A model generated the notes under the pieces. The model saw only the letters and a program-made list of their open reading frames with translations, was not told the DNA's origin and ran no database searches. From contig JBDRCA010000147.1 in NCBI GenBank assembly GCA_043822165.1, positions 1-9,967 on the forward strand: DNA of 9,967 bases, in the 5' to 3' direction. Numbering within the stretch: the stretch's first letter is position 1; each line of letters starts with the position of its first letter. Positions 1 to 5,738 of this stretch are shown in pieces. Source of the stretch: SCGC-AAA252-I15 sp043822165 (lineage in GTDB: Archaea; Altiarchaeota; Altiarchaeia; IMC4; SCGC-AAA252-I15). Made by a program: the position numbers and the translations under genes.

Positions 1-406
1 ATTCCTCGATAAGATGCGCGATGACTTCAGTGTCTGTTTCCGAGTCGAAACTGTGGCCTCGCTCGGTCAGTTCTCTGCGCAGTGTCTCGTGGTTTTCTAT
101 TATCCCGTTGTGGGCTACCGTTATCTTGCCCGTGCAGTCCTTGTGCGGGTGGGCGTTTACTTGCGAGGGTTTTCCGTGGGTTGCCCACCGGGTGTGCGCG
201 AGACCGATATTTGACTTGTATTCAGCAGGCTTTACCTTAGCCCGTACTTCCCCGACTTTGCCTTTGTCTTTCGGGATTACTATCTTGCCGTCGGTTATGA
301 ACGCAAGACCTGCTGAATCGTATCCCCGATACTCCAGGCGCGCCAGCATGTCAAAGAGTATTTCAGGTGCATTTCCACCCCCCAAGTATCCTGCTATCCC
401 ACACAT
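1..406 (-). CDS. glmS: Glutamine--fructose-6-phosphate aminotransferase, N-terminal part (runs off the left edge)
   Basis: GlmS makes glucosamine-6-phosphate from fructose-6-phosphate and glutamine, the entry step to UDP-GlcNAc and surface glycans, in the cytoplasm. Only the first 135 codons are present, all within the N-terminal Ntn-type glutaminase domain; the sugar isomerase (SIS) domains lie outside the window. The protein opens MCGIAGYLGGG, so Cys2 becomes the N-terminal nucleophile after Met removal. RGYDSAG at residues 27-33, HTRWATHG at 71-78, HNGIIEN at 99-105 and SETDTE at 122-127 are the glutamine-site motifs, and RGYDSAG with HTRWATHG separates GlmS from PurF. The start is fixed by the catalytic Cys. 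No Shine-Dalgarno with useful spacing is visible; a TATA-like element centred 27 nt upstream suggests leaderless transcription. The gene is divergent from the dapA-like gene. Confidence 0.95.
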   Translation of the reverse strand, partial: MCGIAGYLGGGNAPEILFDMLARLEYRGYDSAGLAFITDGKIVIPKDKGKVGEVRAKVKPAEYKSNIGLAHTRWATHGKPSQVNAHPHKDCTGKITVAHNGIIENHETLRRELTERGHSFDSETDTEVIAHLIEE

Positions 407-425
407 CCTCTATAGGTATAGGATT

Positions 426-440
426 GCTTATTTTATAAGC
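426..440. promoter_or_regulatory. Shared bidirectional TATA-like element between glmS and the dapA-like gene
   Basis: The 59-bp divergent spacer contains GCTTAT-TTT-ATAAGC, a perfect 6-bp inverted repeat with a 3-nt spacer, so a TATA-like sequence reads on either strand. Its centre (433) is 27 nt from the glmS ATG and 33 nt from the dapA-like ATG. Archaeal transcription generally starts about 25 nt downstream of the TATA centre, which would put both starts at or within a few bases of the start codon. This is inferred from position and sequence; no start site is known. Confidence 0.55.
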
Positions 441-465
441 TTTTGCGTAATAGTATTGGAGTAAA

Positions 466-1518
466 ATGGCAGGGATTTACGCTGGATGCTGGACTGCGCT
501 GGTAACACCATTCAACAAGGTTTTGGGCGTTGACTGGGAACAGCTTGAGAGAAACATTGATTTCATGGTCGAGGAGGGTTTGACTGGTGTTTTACCCATG
601 GGTACGACCGGGGAATCCGCCACGGTAACGCACGAGGAGCACGCCAAGATAATCGAGAGGGTCTGTGGGTATGCGTCAGGCAAGTGCAAGGTGCTTGCAG
701 GCACGGGTTCCAATTCCACGGACGAAGCGGTCTATGAGACCGAGAAGGCGGTTAACTGCGGCGTGGATGCGGTCTTGCTTGTCGACTGCTATTACAACAA
801 GCCCGGGAGCCTATGGCTTAGGAACGAGTATTACAGCGTGCTGGCAAAGTGTTTCCCGGATCTTGACATAATACCTTATGTTATTCCGGGCAGAAGCGTC
901 ACTGCATTGGAGCCTGAAGACCTTGCGATTCTGAGGGATGAATACAAGAACATAGTGGCTGTTAAGGAGGCGACCGGAAACTTCGAGCGGATGATAAGGA
1001 CTCGCGAGCTTGTTGACGATGACTTCAGCATTTTGTCGGGGGATGACCCCAACACTTTCAGGATGATGACAGACGAAAAAATCAGGGCGTCTGGAGTCAT
1101 ATCCGTAATCTCCAATATCACGCCAGGCCCCATAGAAGAGTACACTCGCCTCATATTGGACGGGAAAATCAAGGATGCCGAGAAAATCGACAATGCGCTT
1201 CAACCGCTCTTTAACGTGGTTGGGATATCAACTACAGAGCAAGTTACTCTTCCCGACGGCTCGAAAGTTGACGTCGAATACAAGTTCCCGAATCCCGTTC
1301 CCGTGAAGACACTTATGAACGGGTTGGGAATGATGGAAAGCCCTGTTAAAAAACCGCTGGGGAAACTCACGAAAAAAGGCGTTAAAGTAGTAAGAGACGC
1401 CCTGGCAAAAGTCTGGGAGAGTTCTCCGCGTCTCCTGGAGCCGGTTGGGCGATTCTACGACGTCGACGTTGGAGAGAGAATAGAAAAAGACGAGTACTGG
1501 AAGAATCTTAGTTACTGA
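466..1518 (+). CDS. dapA: DapA-family aldolase, probable 4-hydroxy-tetrahydrodipicolinate synthase (long form)
   Basis: Class I aldolase of the DHDPS/NAL family. The canonical DapA reaction condenses pyruvate with aspartate semialdehyde in the diaminopimelate/lysine pathway. GTTGES is at residues 46-51, CYYNKP at 108-113 (Tyr110), the Tyr138 region reads YVIPGR with Arg143, Lys167 in VAVKEATG is the Schiff-base lysine, and GVISVISN at 210-217 follows. These match the DapA catalytic set, and GTTGES favours DapA over sialate lyase, although the substrate of archaeal paralogues cannot be settled by motif. At 350 aa it is about 60 residues longer than typical DapA, with an insertion near 254-273 (before FPNPVPVK) and an extra C-terminal tail from about residue 315. 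GGAG sits 4 nt before the ATG. The 3' end overlaps the convergent downstream gene by 7 bp. Its neighbour glmS makes an amino sugar, so a role in surface sugar metabolism remains an alternative. Confidence 0.85.
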   Translation: MAGIYAGCWTALVTPFNKVLGVDWEQLERNIDFMVEEGLTGVLPMGTTGESATVTHEEHAKIIERVCGYASGKCKVLAGTGSNSTDEAVYETEKAVNCGVDAVLLVDCYYNKPGSLWLRNEYYSVLAKCFPDLDIIPYVIPGRSVTALEPEDLAILRDEYKNIVAVKEATGNFERMIRTRELVDDDFSILSGDDPNTFRMMTDEKIRASGVISVISNITPGPIEEYTRLILDGKIKDAEKIDNALQPLFNVVGISTTEQVTLPDGSKVDVEYKFPNPVPVKTLMNGLGMMESPVKKPLGKLTKKGVKVVRDALAKVWESSPRLLEPVGRFYDVDVGERIEKDEYWKNLSY

Positions 1519-2102
1519 TTCTCGTCTGAGTCGCCTAGTCTGTCAAGGATTTTATCCTCAAGACTTCTCGTATCCCTGCCGGGCGCTTCTTCCACGGAAT
1601 CCGTAGACTCGGGATGCAGGTCTCCTAAAAGCATCTTCTCCTTCTCCGCAAGACTTAATCGTTCTTGTTCTTCCTTCTTCTCGGCTGCAGCATCCTTGGG
1701 TTTTTCCCCTTCCTCGACAACCTTGCTCTTTTTCACGATGAGCTCTAAGTAGACGTCATAGAAGTTCCTGGTTAGTCTGTCGTTTGAAGTGAGATTCCAG
1801 CTAAATTTTACCCGGTGGCTTTTAAAGAGTTTCTTTAGTTCCTCGCCCACTTCCTCGTCTGCCTCGAGCATCTCGCCGGGAGGATAGAATATGACTGCGA
1901 AAGCCTGTTTTATGGGGTGGTTTTTAGCCTCCTTTAGTAGGTCGTCACTTATCTTGCTGAAGTGGTCGTGGTGCACGCACACACCATTGACTTGACTGAA
2001 CCAGGAGCGTACTTCGTCGATGTGCTCCATCGTGTGCAGGTCAGGCAGCGCGTCTTGATGGTCTGTTATGTAAAGGTGTATGTCGTAGGCCAAATAAGTC
2101 AC
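1512..2102 (-). CDS. Uncharacterised protein with charged C-terminal tail
   Basis: I do not recognise this family. Read from a GTG at 2102 it is 196 aa. A better start may be the TTG at 2091-2093 (193 aa, beginning MAYDIHLY), because a strong AGGTGA Shine-Dalgarno at 2099-2104 sits 5 nt before that TTG but overlaps the GTG. The first ~125 residues look globular, with alternating hydrophobic strands, a His-rich stretch (CVHHDHF near 42-48) and FYPPGE near 72-77. From about residue 124 the chain is Lys/Glu-rich and probably helical or disordered, ending in an acidic tail. There is no signal peptide or membrane segment, so it is probably cytoplasmic. It lies 30 nt downstream of trmI on the same strand and is probably cotranscribed with it. 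It converges with the dapA-like gene with a 7-bp overlap. Confidence 0.75.
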   Translation of the reverse strand: MTYLAYDIHLYITDHQDALPDLHTMEHIDEVRSWFSQVNGVCVHHDHFSKISDDLLKEAKNHPIKQAFAVIFYPPGEMLEADEEVGEELKKLFKSHRVKFSWNLTSNDRLTRNFYDVYLELIVKKSKVVEEGEKPKDAAAEKKEEQERLSLAEKEKMLLGDLHPESTDSVEEAPGRDTRSLEDKILDRLGDSDENQ

Positions 2103-2104
2103 CT
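2099..2104 (-). promoter_or_regulatory. Shine-Dalgarno AGGTGA deciding a likely TTG start
   Basis: On the minus strand AGGTGA matches the archaeal anti-Shine-Dalgarno (16S 3' end AUCACCUCC). It is followed by 5 nt and then TTG at 2093-2091, a standard spacing. The GTG at 2102-2100 lies inside the motif and so cannot use it. An internal gene of an operon would need such a site, unlike the apparently leaderless first genes nearby. Confidence 0.55.
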
Positions 2105-2132
2105 GTTAATTATCTGTTTTGCCATATTAAAA

Positions 2133-2858
2133 TTAGCCCAGGAACCTGGCGATAGTTATGAATCCTGTGTGGCCGAGCATTCTCGTGTCTGGGCGCACTG
2201 TCTTCATGTTCCATGTTCGTTCGAGTGTTTCGAGTGTTTCGTGTGTGAAGTCTTCGCGCAACTCGTCTGAGAATTTCTTGGATTGTGTTATGCTTGGGGA
2301 ATAGGATGTTAGGTAGCCGCCTGCTTTGAGTGATTTTTTCGCGTGTTCTACGACAAGCCAGGGTTCGGGTAGGTCCAGTATTATGGCGTCCAGGTTTTCT
2401 TCGTCTATTCCTTCGTATATGTTTTTTTGCTTTAAGTCGATGTTTTTTATGCCGAATCGTTCGAAGTTTTTGGCTGCTATTTCAGCGAAGTCTTCGCGGA
2501 CCTCATAGGTTACGATTTTTCCGGGTTTTAGTATGTTTGCAAGAAACATTGAGAGGACGCCGGATCCTGTTCCTGCTTCGACAACTTTTGAACCGGATGC
2601 TATACCTGTTTTCGCGGCTATGATGCCGCAGTCTTTCATTGTCACTGCCTGCGGGCCTCTCTTGGCTTTGCGGAAAAAATCCGTCGAGTCGGGAGTAAGG
2701 ACTGTGAATTTTTTCCCTATGTTTGAGGTCAAGACATCCCCCGCTTTTGCCTTTGACAATTCATCAGCTTTTATGAAGCCGTATTTTGTGTGGGCATCCA
2801 CTGACTTTTTGACGAGATAAGAGCCTCCTTTCTCGTCAAAGAGTATTGTCAAGTCCAT
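2133..2858 (-). CDS. trmI: tRNA (adenine-N1)-methyltransferase TrmI (m1A57/58)
   Basis: SAM-dependent Rossmann-fold methyltransferase of the TrmI/Trm61 (Gcd14) family. Archaeal members methylate N1 of A58, and in some species also A57, in the tRNA T-loop. The small N-terminal beta domain covers roughly residues 1-65 and is followed by the family linker RGPQ at 67-70. Motif I is VVEAGTGSG (92-100), the acidic ribose-binding motif is YEVRED (118-123), and the motif IV region is DLPEPW (162-167). YSPSITQ (186-192) and C-terminal HTGFI (230-234) are typical of the family. The length of 241 aa is normal for archaeal TrmI. The start has no Shine-Dalgarno but has a TATA-like box centred 28 nt upstream, implying a leaderless mRNA. 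It is probably the first gene of a unit with the unknown protein 30 nt downstream. Confidence 0.92.
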   Translation of the reverse strand: MDLTILFDEKGGSYLVKKSVDAHTKYGFIKADELSKAKAGDVLTSNIGKKFTVLTPDSTDFFRKAKRGPQAVTMKDCGIIAAKTGIASGSKVVEAGTGSGVLSMFLANILKPGKIVTYEVREDFAEIAAKNFERFGIKNIDLKQKNIYEGIDEENLDAIILDLPEPWLVVEHAKKSLKAGGYLTSYSPSITQSKKFSDELREDFTHETLETLERTWNMKTVRPDTRMLGHTGFITIARFLG

Positions 2859-2882
2859 CGGTAAAAGACTTGGGTGAAGAGA

Positions 2883-2890
2883 TATTTAAA
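2883..2890 (-). promoter_or_regulatory. TATA box of trmI
   Basis: The minus strand reads TTTAAATA here, with its centre about 28 nt before the trmI ATG at 2858. Spacing and the lack of a Shine-Dalgarno suggest a leaderless trmI transcript. The element lies just past the 3' end of the candidate structured RNA, which marks trmI as a separate transcription start. Confidence 0.6.
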
Positions 2891-2901
2891 GAGGAATGTT
2901 A

Positions 2902-3075
2902 TTCGGCGGGCGCCGGCAAGCCATGCCCGGGCCTTTGGCCCGGTACGCAAGGGATTTTTCCATGCACCGCGGATTCGGCTCTGCCAACCCGCGCCCCATC
3001 AGAAAGGATGGGAGCCGCTGGCTAAGGGAATCGCCTCGGCGCCGCGCACCGAAACCACCCCCAACCCCCGCCGAA
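2902..3075 (-). ncRNA. Candidate structured non-coding RNA, family not recognised
   Basis: A GC-rich island (119 of 175 bases in 2901-3075 are G or C) fills most of the interval between the RtcB-like gene and trmI. Its ends form a perfect 9-bp stem (TTCGGCGGG at 2902-2910 with 3067-3075). Inside are hairpins at 2927-2943 (7 bp, 3-nt loop), 2968-2993 (two stacked 5-bp helices), 2995-3012 (6 bp, 6-nt loop) and 3036-3052 (7 bp, 3-nt loop). Two of these have G-U pairs if the minus strand is the RNA (3048 with 3040; 2986 with 2976) that become A-C mismatches on the plus strand, so the minus strand is favoured. A minus-strand TATA box at 3090-3097 predicts a start near 3068-3072, at the terminal stem. 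I did not find the conserved cores of SRP RNA, RNase P RNA or tRNA. ORFs crossing it have proline/arginine-rich translations without family features. Function unknown. Confidence 0.6.
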
Positions 3076-3089
3076 CAATTTGAACGTTT

Positions 3090-3097
3090 CTTTATAC
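3090..3097 (-). promoter_or_regulatory. TATA box of the candidate ncRNA, overlapping the stop codon of the RtcB-like gene
   Basis: The minus strand reads GTATAAAG; its GTA is the last sense codon and its TAA the stop of the upstream RtcB-like gene. The centre at about 3093.5 predicts initiation near 3068-3072, where the GC-rich stem of the candidate RNA begins. This supports independent transcription of the RNA, though read-through from the upstream gene is also possible. Confidence 0.5.
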
Positions 3098-4285
3098 TTT
3101 GAGCACGATTTCCGGGTGAAGCTCGGCTTCTATCTCGCACATGCCAAGCTCTACCGCCTTTTCTACGACACGCGTGTCGCGGTATGCGAATGGTAGGTTT
3201 TGAACGTCTGATATGTAGTATTCACCGATGCTTCGGCGTGAGTTCAGGTTGAAGTAGCGCACGCCTCCTACCTCGAATACGCCGGTTACGTCCGTGACGC
3301 CGAGGATGTTCATGCCCCCACCGTGTGGGATTATGTTGGCGCTCTTGAGATTATTGTAGACTCCCAGGTCTTTAGCCCTGTCACCGAATCCTAGGCCATC
3401 TATCATCTTTCTCGTGAAGCTTCGCCTGCCCTTGACAAGATACGCGGGAAGATCAGCCCGCAATGTTATCGGGAAGACGTCCTCGCCCTCGTCTTCAGTG
3501 TCGTATACGCCCAACACCATCTCGTTCATGTTCAAAAGCTTCTGGTGCGTCGGATTAGAAAGCTCTGTGAATTCGCCGAACAGCATTTCGCCCACCATCT
3601 TCCTCCTTCTCTTTGCGAAGTCTTCGGCGTAGTCGTGGAAGCCCATGTATTCGGTTGCTTCGCCGTCGTATAGTACGTGAGCGTTCCCGTATGGTGTTTC
3701 CTCCACGCACATCATGTCGGATAATAGAGTGCTTTTGTCGTATTGCAGGCCGAATCCGAGGGGATTATCACCGTTTAGTTCTGGTGCTGACGCGTGTATT
3801 ATGAATGCGTATTCCGGCAAATCCATTCCATTAAGGTTTCTGACGCTGAAGACATCTATGAAATGGTTTCCTTTGCCGAAATCCCACTGCAGTGGTATTC
3901 CGTCAAGCTCTAGTTTTTCGTCTTTCAGGGAGTGGACTTTTTTCGTCAACTCTTTTGTTTCCGGTAGCTTATCCAAGCCTCCGACGAGCATTCCGCATAC
4001 TGCGGGTCTTGCGTCAAGCAGTATGAGTTTCTCGTTTCCAGGACCCCATGCGAGTTTTCCGCCTTTGCTTATTCCGTTGGTCCAAGCAGTCTTGTTTTTG
4101 TTAGGGCTCTCATCTGGCGCTGAGATAAAAGTCGCGTCTGATTTTATCCCAAAACCTGATTGAAGTGCGTGTATTTTCGCTAGTCCGTATTTCATGTTAG
4201 CTCTAGCTAACACTGAACCTGCATCGGATAATCCTGTTGAGAAAATGTGGTTTTCCGCGTTTTTCAATGCATTATCTTCATGCAT
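3092..4285 (-). CDS. Divergent RtcB-family protein (RNA-splicing ligase homologue)
   Basis: RtcB is the Mn2+/GTP-dependent ligase that joins tRNA exons in archaea. This 397-aa protein (E. coli RtcB is about 408) follows its motif order: VCGM (Cys97), GNHFID at 139-144 (His141), IIHASAP (His164), DYAEDFAKRRRK (219-230) resembling the NYAxxNR region, PHGGGM at 320-325 (His321) where RtcB has the guanylylated HGAGR, and a C-terminal FAYRDTRVVEKA segment like RtcB's AYKDVDEVV. It is divergent: the Asp three residues before the Cys is Pro, and the HN metal ligand and HKGAT segments are not recognisable, so activity is uncertain. I chose the ATG at 4285, preceded by GGGGT with 6-nt spacing, over the in-frame TTG at 4315, which would add ten mostly hydrophobic residues. 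Its stop lies within the TATA box of the candidate RNA; the PHP gene is divergent upstream. Confidence 0.75.
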   Translation of the reverse strand: MHEDNALKNAENHIFSTGLSDAGSVLARANMKYGLAKIHALQSGFGIKSDATFISAPDESPNKNKTAWTNGISKGGKLAWGPGNEKLILLDARPAVCGMLVGGLDKLPETKELTKKVHSLKDEKLELDGIPLQWDFGKGNHFIDVFSVRNLNGMDLPEYAFIIHASAPELNGDNPLGFGLQYDKSTLLSDMMCVEETPYGNAHVLYDGEATEYMGFHDYAEDFAKRRRKMVGEMLFGEFTELSNPTHQKLLNMNEMVLGVYDTEDEGEDVFPITLRADLPAYLVKGRRSFTRKMIDGLGFGDRAKDLGVYNNLKSANIIPHGGGMNILGVTDVTGVFEVGGVRYFNLNSRRSIGEYYISDVQNLPFAYRDTRVVEKAVELGMCEIEAELHPEIVLKV

Positions 4286-4291
4286 TATGAT

Positions 4292-4296
4292 ACCCC
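4292..4296 (-). promoter_or_regulatory. Possible Shine-Dalgarno deciding the RtcB-like start
   Basis: GGGGT on the minus strand can pair with ACCUC of the 16S 3' end using one G-U wobble, and it lies 6 nt before the ATG at 4285. It favours this ATG over the upstream TTG at 4315. The match is short, so the call is tentative. Confidence 0.35.
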
Positions 4297-4342
4297 AACC
4301 AATTATTATTATCAATATGTTGATATGTTATGCGTATAATCA

Positions 4343-4350
4343 TATATAAA
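4343..4350 (-). promoter_or_regulatory. Possible TATA box of the RtcB-like gene
   Basis: The minus strand reads TTTATATA, centred at about 4346.5. Initiation about 25 nt on would fall near 4320, giving a leader of some 35 nt before the ATG at 4285, consistent with use of a Shine-Dalgarno there. The spacer is AT-rich throughout and other TATA-like words occur, so this assignment is weak. Confidence 0.3.
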
Positions 4351-4352
4351 TG

Positions 4353-4360
4353 TATAAAAA
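4353..4360 (+). promoter_or_regulatory. TATA box of the PHP-domain gene
   Basis: TATAAAAA is centred about 28 nt before the ATG at 4385, and there is no Shine-Dalgarno between them. This predicts a leaderless or near-leaderless transcript. It lies next to the candidate TATA box of the divergent RtcB-like gene, so the two promoters probably interfere or share a regulator site. Confidence 0.55.
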
Positions 4361-4384
4361 CGTCAAAAACCGTAAGATTAATAC

Positions 4385-5728
4385 ATGATAAAGACTGCGA
4401 GAAGTCCTGAAACAGTAAAACGCGCCGTGATAGAGCGCAGCCCGAAAGTCAGGGAACTGGATGAGAAAAGCAGGTTACTTGATGGAAAAAGAGCCCAGCT
4501 TATCAGAGAGGGAGTAAATCTTTCACCGCAACAGATTCTAGATAGAATATCAAGTATTGAGGGAATTAGCTCCCCTGATGAACGAGCGTTTAAGCCTGTC
4601 TTCACCGGAACTGATGGCTCTGACTTGCACGTGCACCAGTTCGGCGAAGAGGTTAAGAAGGGAGAGTTCGTATTCGGGGAGAATCAGGCTCGCGCGTTCT
4701 GGAACAGGATTGGGCAGACTCCTGTCCAGGACGTGGCAGTTCTTACGCACTCCAACATCCAGGTTCTTGATCCGGAGGTTAACGCGGACGCAGTCTATGA
4801 GACGCTTATGGCGCATAAACCCCCAGAGCTTTTCGACAAGCATCTTTGGCGTGGGATGGAAGTCAAGACGTATAGCGCGAGAACGGGGGAGGGTGGGGAG
4901 AGATTGTACACTGGGGAGATAGGGATACTCTGCCTTGACCCGGCAAAGCGCATCGACCCGTGGTTTTACGAGCAACATAGTCTTGCGCAAGTGTTGGAGC
5001 GCGTGCAAAAGGATGATAACCTCGTGGGTTTCGTAGCACACCCTAACGCACCTGACGGGATTGCGACCGGGCTTGCCAGGGAGGAGGCTGCGCGTCTTGT
5101 CGCGGAAGAGGGATTGTCAGGAAAAGACGCGAAGAAAAGAGTTGAAGAGTCGGGGTTCGGAACCCAAAGGACCCAGGAACTCATGAGAGAGTATGGATTG
5201 GGCACGGAATACCACGGCTTCTACAAGGAGACTTTGGATGCCGCGCAGACTGGTCACGCAGTGTTTTCCAGCGCGCCGCTTATTGGAGGCGCAGTCGGGA
5301 AAGTAACGGGTAAAGCAGTCAAAATCATCGAACACATGTACGATGTCTCAGACTATGAGAGCCAGGCAGCGTTCATGTCGGTTGGAAGCGACGCCCACAA
5401 GACAGAACACATCGGAGACTCGTATCTAATCGTTAATGCACCGGAGACGAAACTTGGAGAAGAACAATCCCTCGGCAAAGTCTATGACGTCACCAAGCTT
5501 GACTCAGGCCTCGTTGTCTTGACCGCGAAAGAGGAGCTTCGCAACAGGGCGCTTATTGACGCGCTCGAGGACCCGGACGTGGAGAAGATACCTGTTTTGT
5601 CTGAGCCTCCGGAAGAGAAAACGTTCGCTGAATTTACGAAACGGCTTGCAAGACTCATAAGGGAGCGGAAAGCCCAGCTCTCGGAGGCGAGGATTACGGA
5701 GATTGGCAGAAAGCAGCGGGAGGCTTGA
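4385..5728 (+). CDS. PHP-domain metal-dependent hydrolase (predicted phosphoesterase)
   Basis: The PHP (polymerase and histidinol phosphatase) motifs appear in order across a 447-aa protein: DLHVH at 80-84 (Asp80, His82, His84), THS at 121-123 (His122), Glu159 in GMEVK, His219 in VAHPN, and GSDAH at 334-338 near the domain's end. These residues normally bind two or three metal ions that hydrolyse phosphate esters. Two features are unusual. A charged helical N-terminal extension of about 70 residues precedes the first motif, and an insertion-rich stretch between His219 and GSDAH contains helical Lys/Glu segments (about 230-275) and a Gly/Ala-rich segment (298-312). The last ~35 residues form a basic helical tail. 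There is no signal peptide, so it is probably cytoplasmic. Substrate unknown: nucleotide, sugar or nucleic-acid phosphates are all possible. It converges with the kinase gene, 10 bp away. Confidence 0.8.
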   Translation: MIKTARSPETVKRAVIERSPKVRELDEKSRLLDGKRAQLIREGVNLSPQQILDRISSIEGISSPDERAFKPVFTGTDGSDLHVHQFGEEVKKGEFVFGENQARAFWNRIGQTPVQDVAVLTHSNIQVLDPEVNADAVYETLMAHKPPELFDKHLWRGMEVKTYSARTGEGGERLYTGEIGILCLDPAKRIDPWFYEQHSLAQVLERVQKDDNLVGFVAHPNAPDGIATGLAREEAARLVAEEGLSGKDAKKRVEESGFGTQRTQELMREYGLGTEYHGFYKETLDAAQTGHAVFSSAPLIGGAVGKVTGKAVKIIEHMYDVSDYESQAAFMSVGSDAHKTEHIGDSYLIVNAPETKLGEEQSLGKVYDVTKLDSGLVVLTAKEELRNRALIDALEDPDVEKIPVLSEPPEEKTFAEFTKRLARLIRERKAQLSEARITEIGRKQREA

Positions 5729-5738
5729 GCCGCATACC

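Noticed and set aside
21..464. 147-codon plus-strand frame across the left end
   Set aside because: It is antisense to glmS, whose minus-strand reading has clear catalytic motifs and a promoter.
811..1203. Minus-strand frames opposite the dapA-like gene
   Set aside because: Shadows of a gene with full catalytic motifs; no promoter or ribosome site of their own was seen.
1512..2102. Unknown protein as a PHP-type hydrolase because it begins with a DIHLY motif
   Set aside because: Only one of the required HxH residues is present, and the later Glu, His and GSDAH-like motifs are absent.
2902..3075. Candidate RNA as SRP RNA, RNase P RNA or an intron-containing tRNA
   Set aside because: I found no SRP helix-8 GGAA/AGCA core, no RNase P GAGGAAAGUC-type core in position, and no GGTTCGAATCC T-arm with an acceptor stem. 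These are reading failures by eye, so a covariance search could still overturn them.
2886..3140. Open frames of about 68-84 codons on both strands across the GC-rich interval
   Set aside because: Their translations are Pro/Arg-rich with no family features, they overlap each other on both strands, and base-paired stems explain the composition better than coding.
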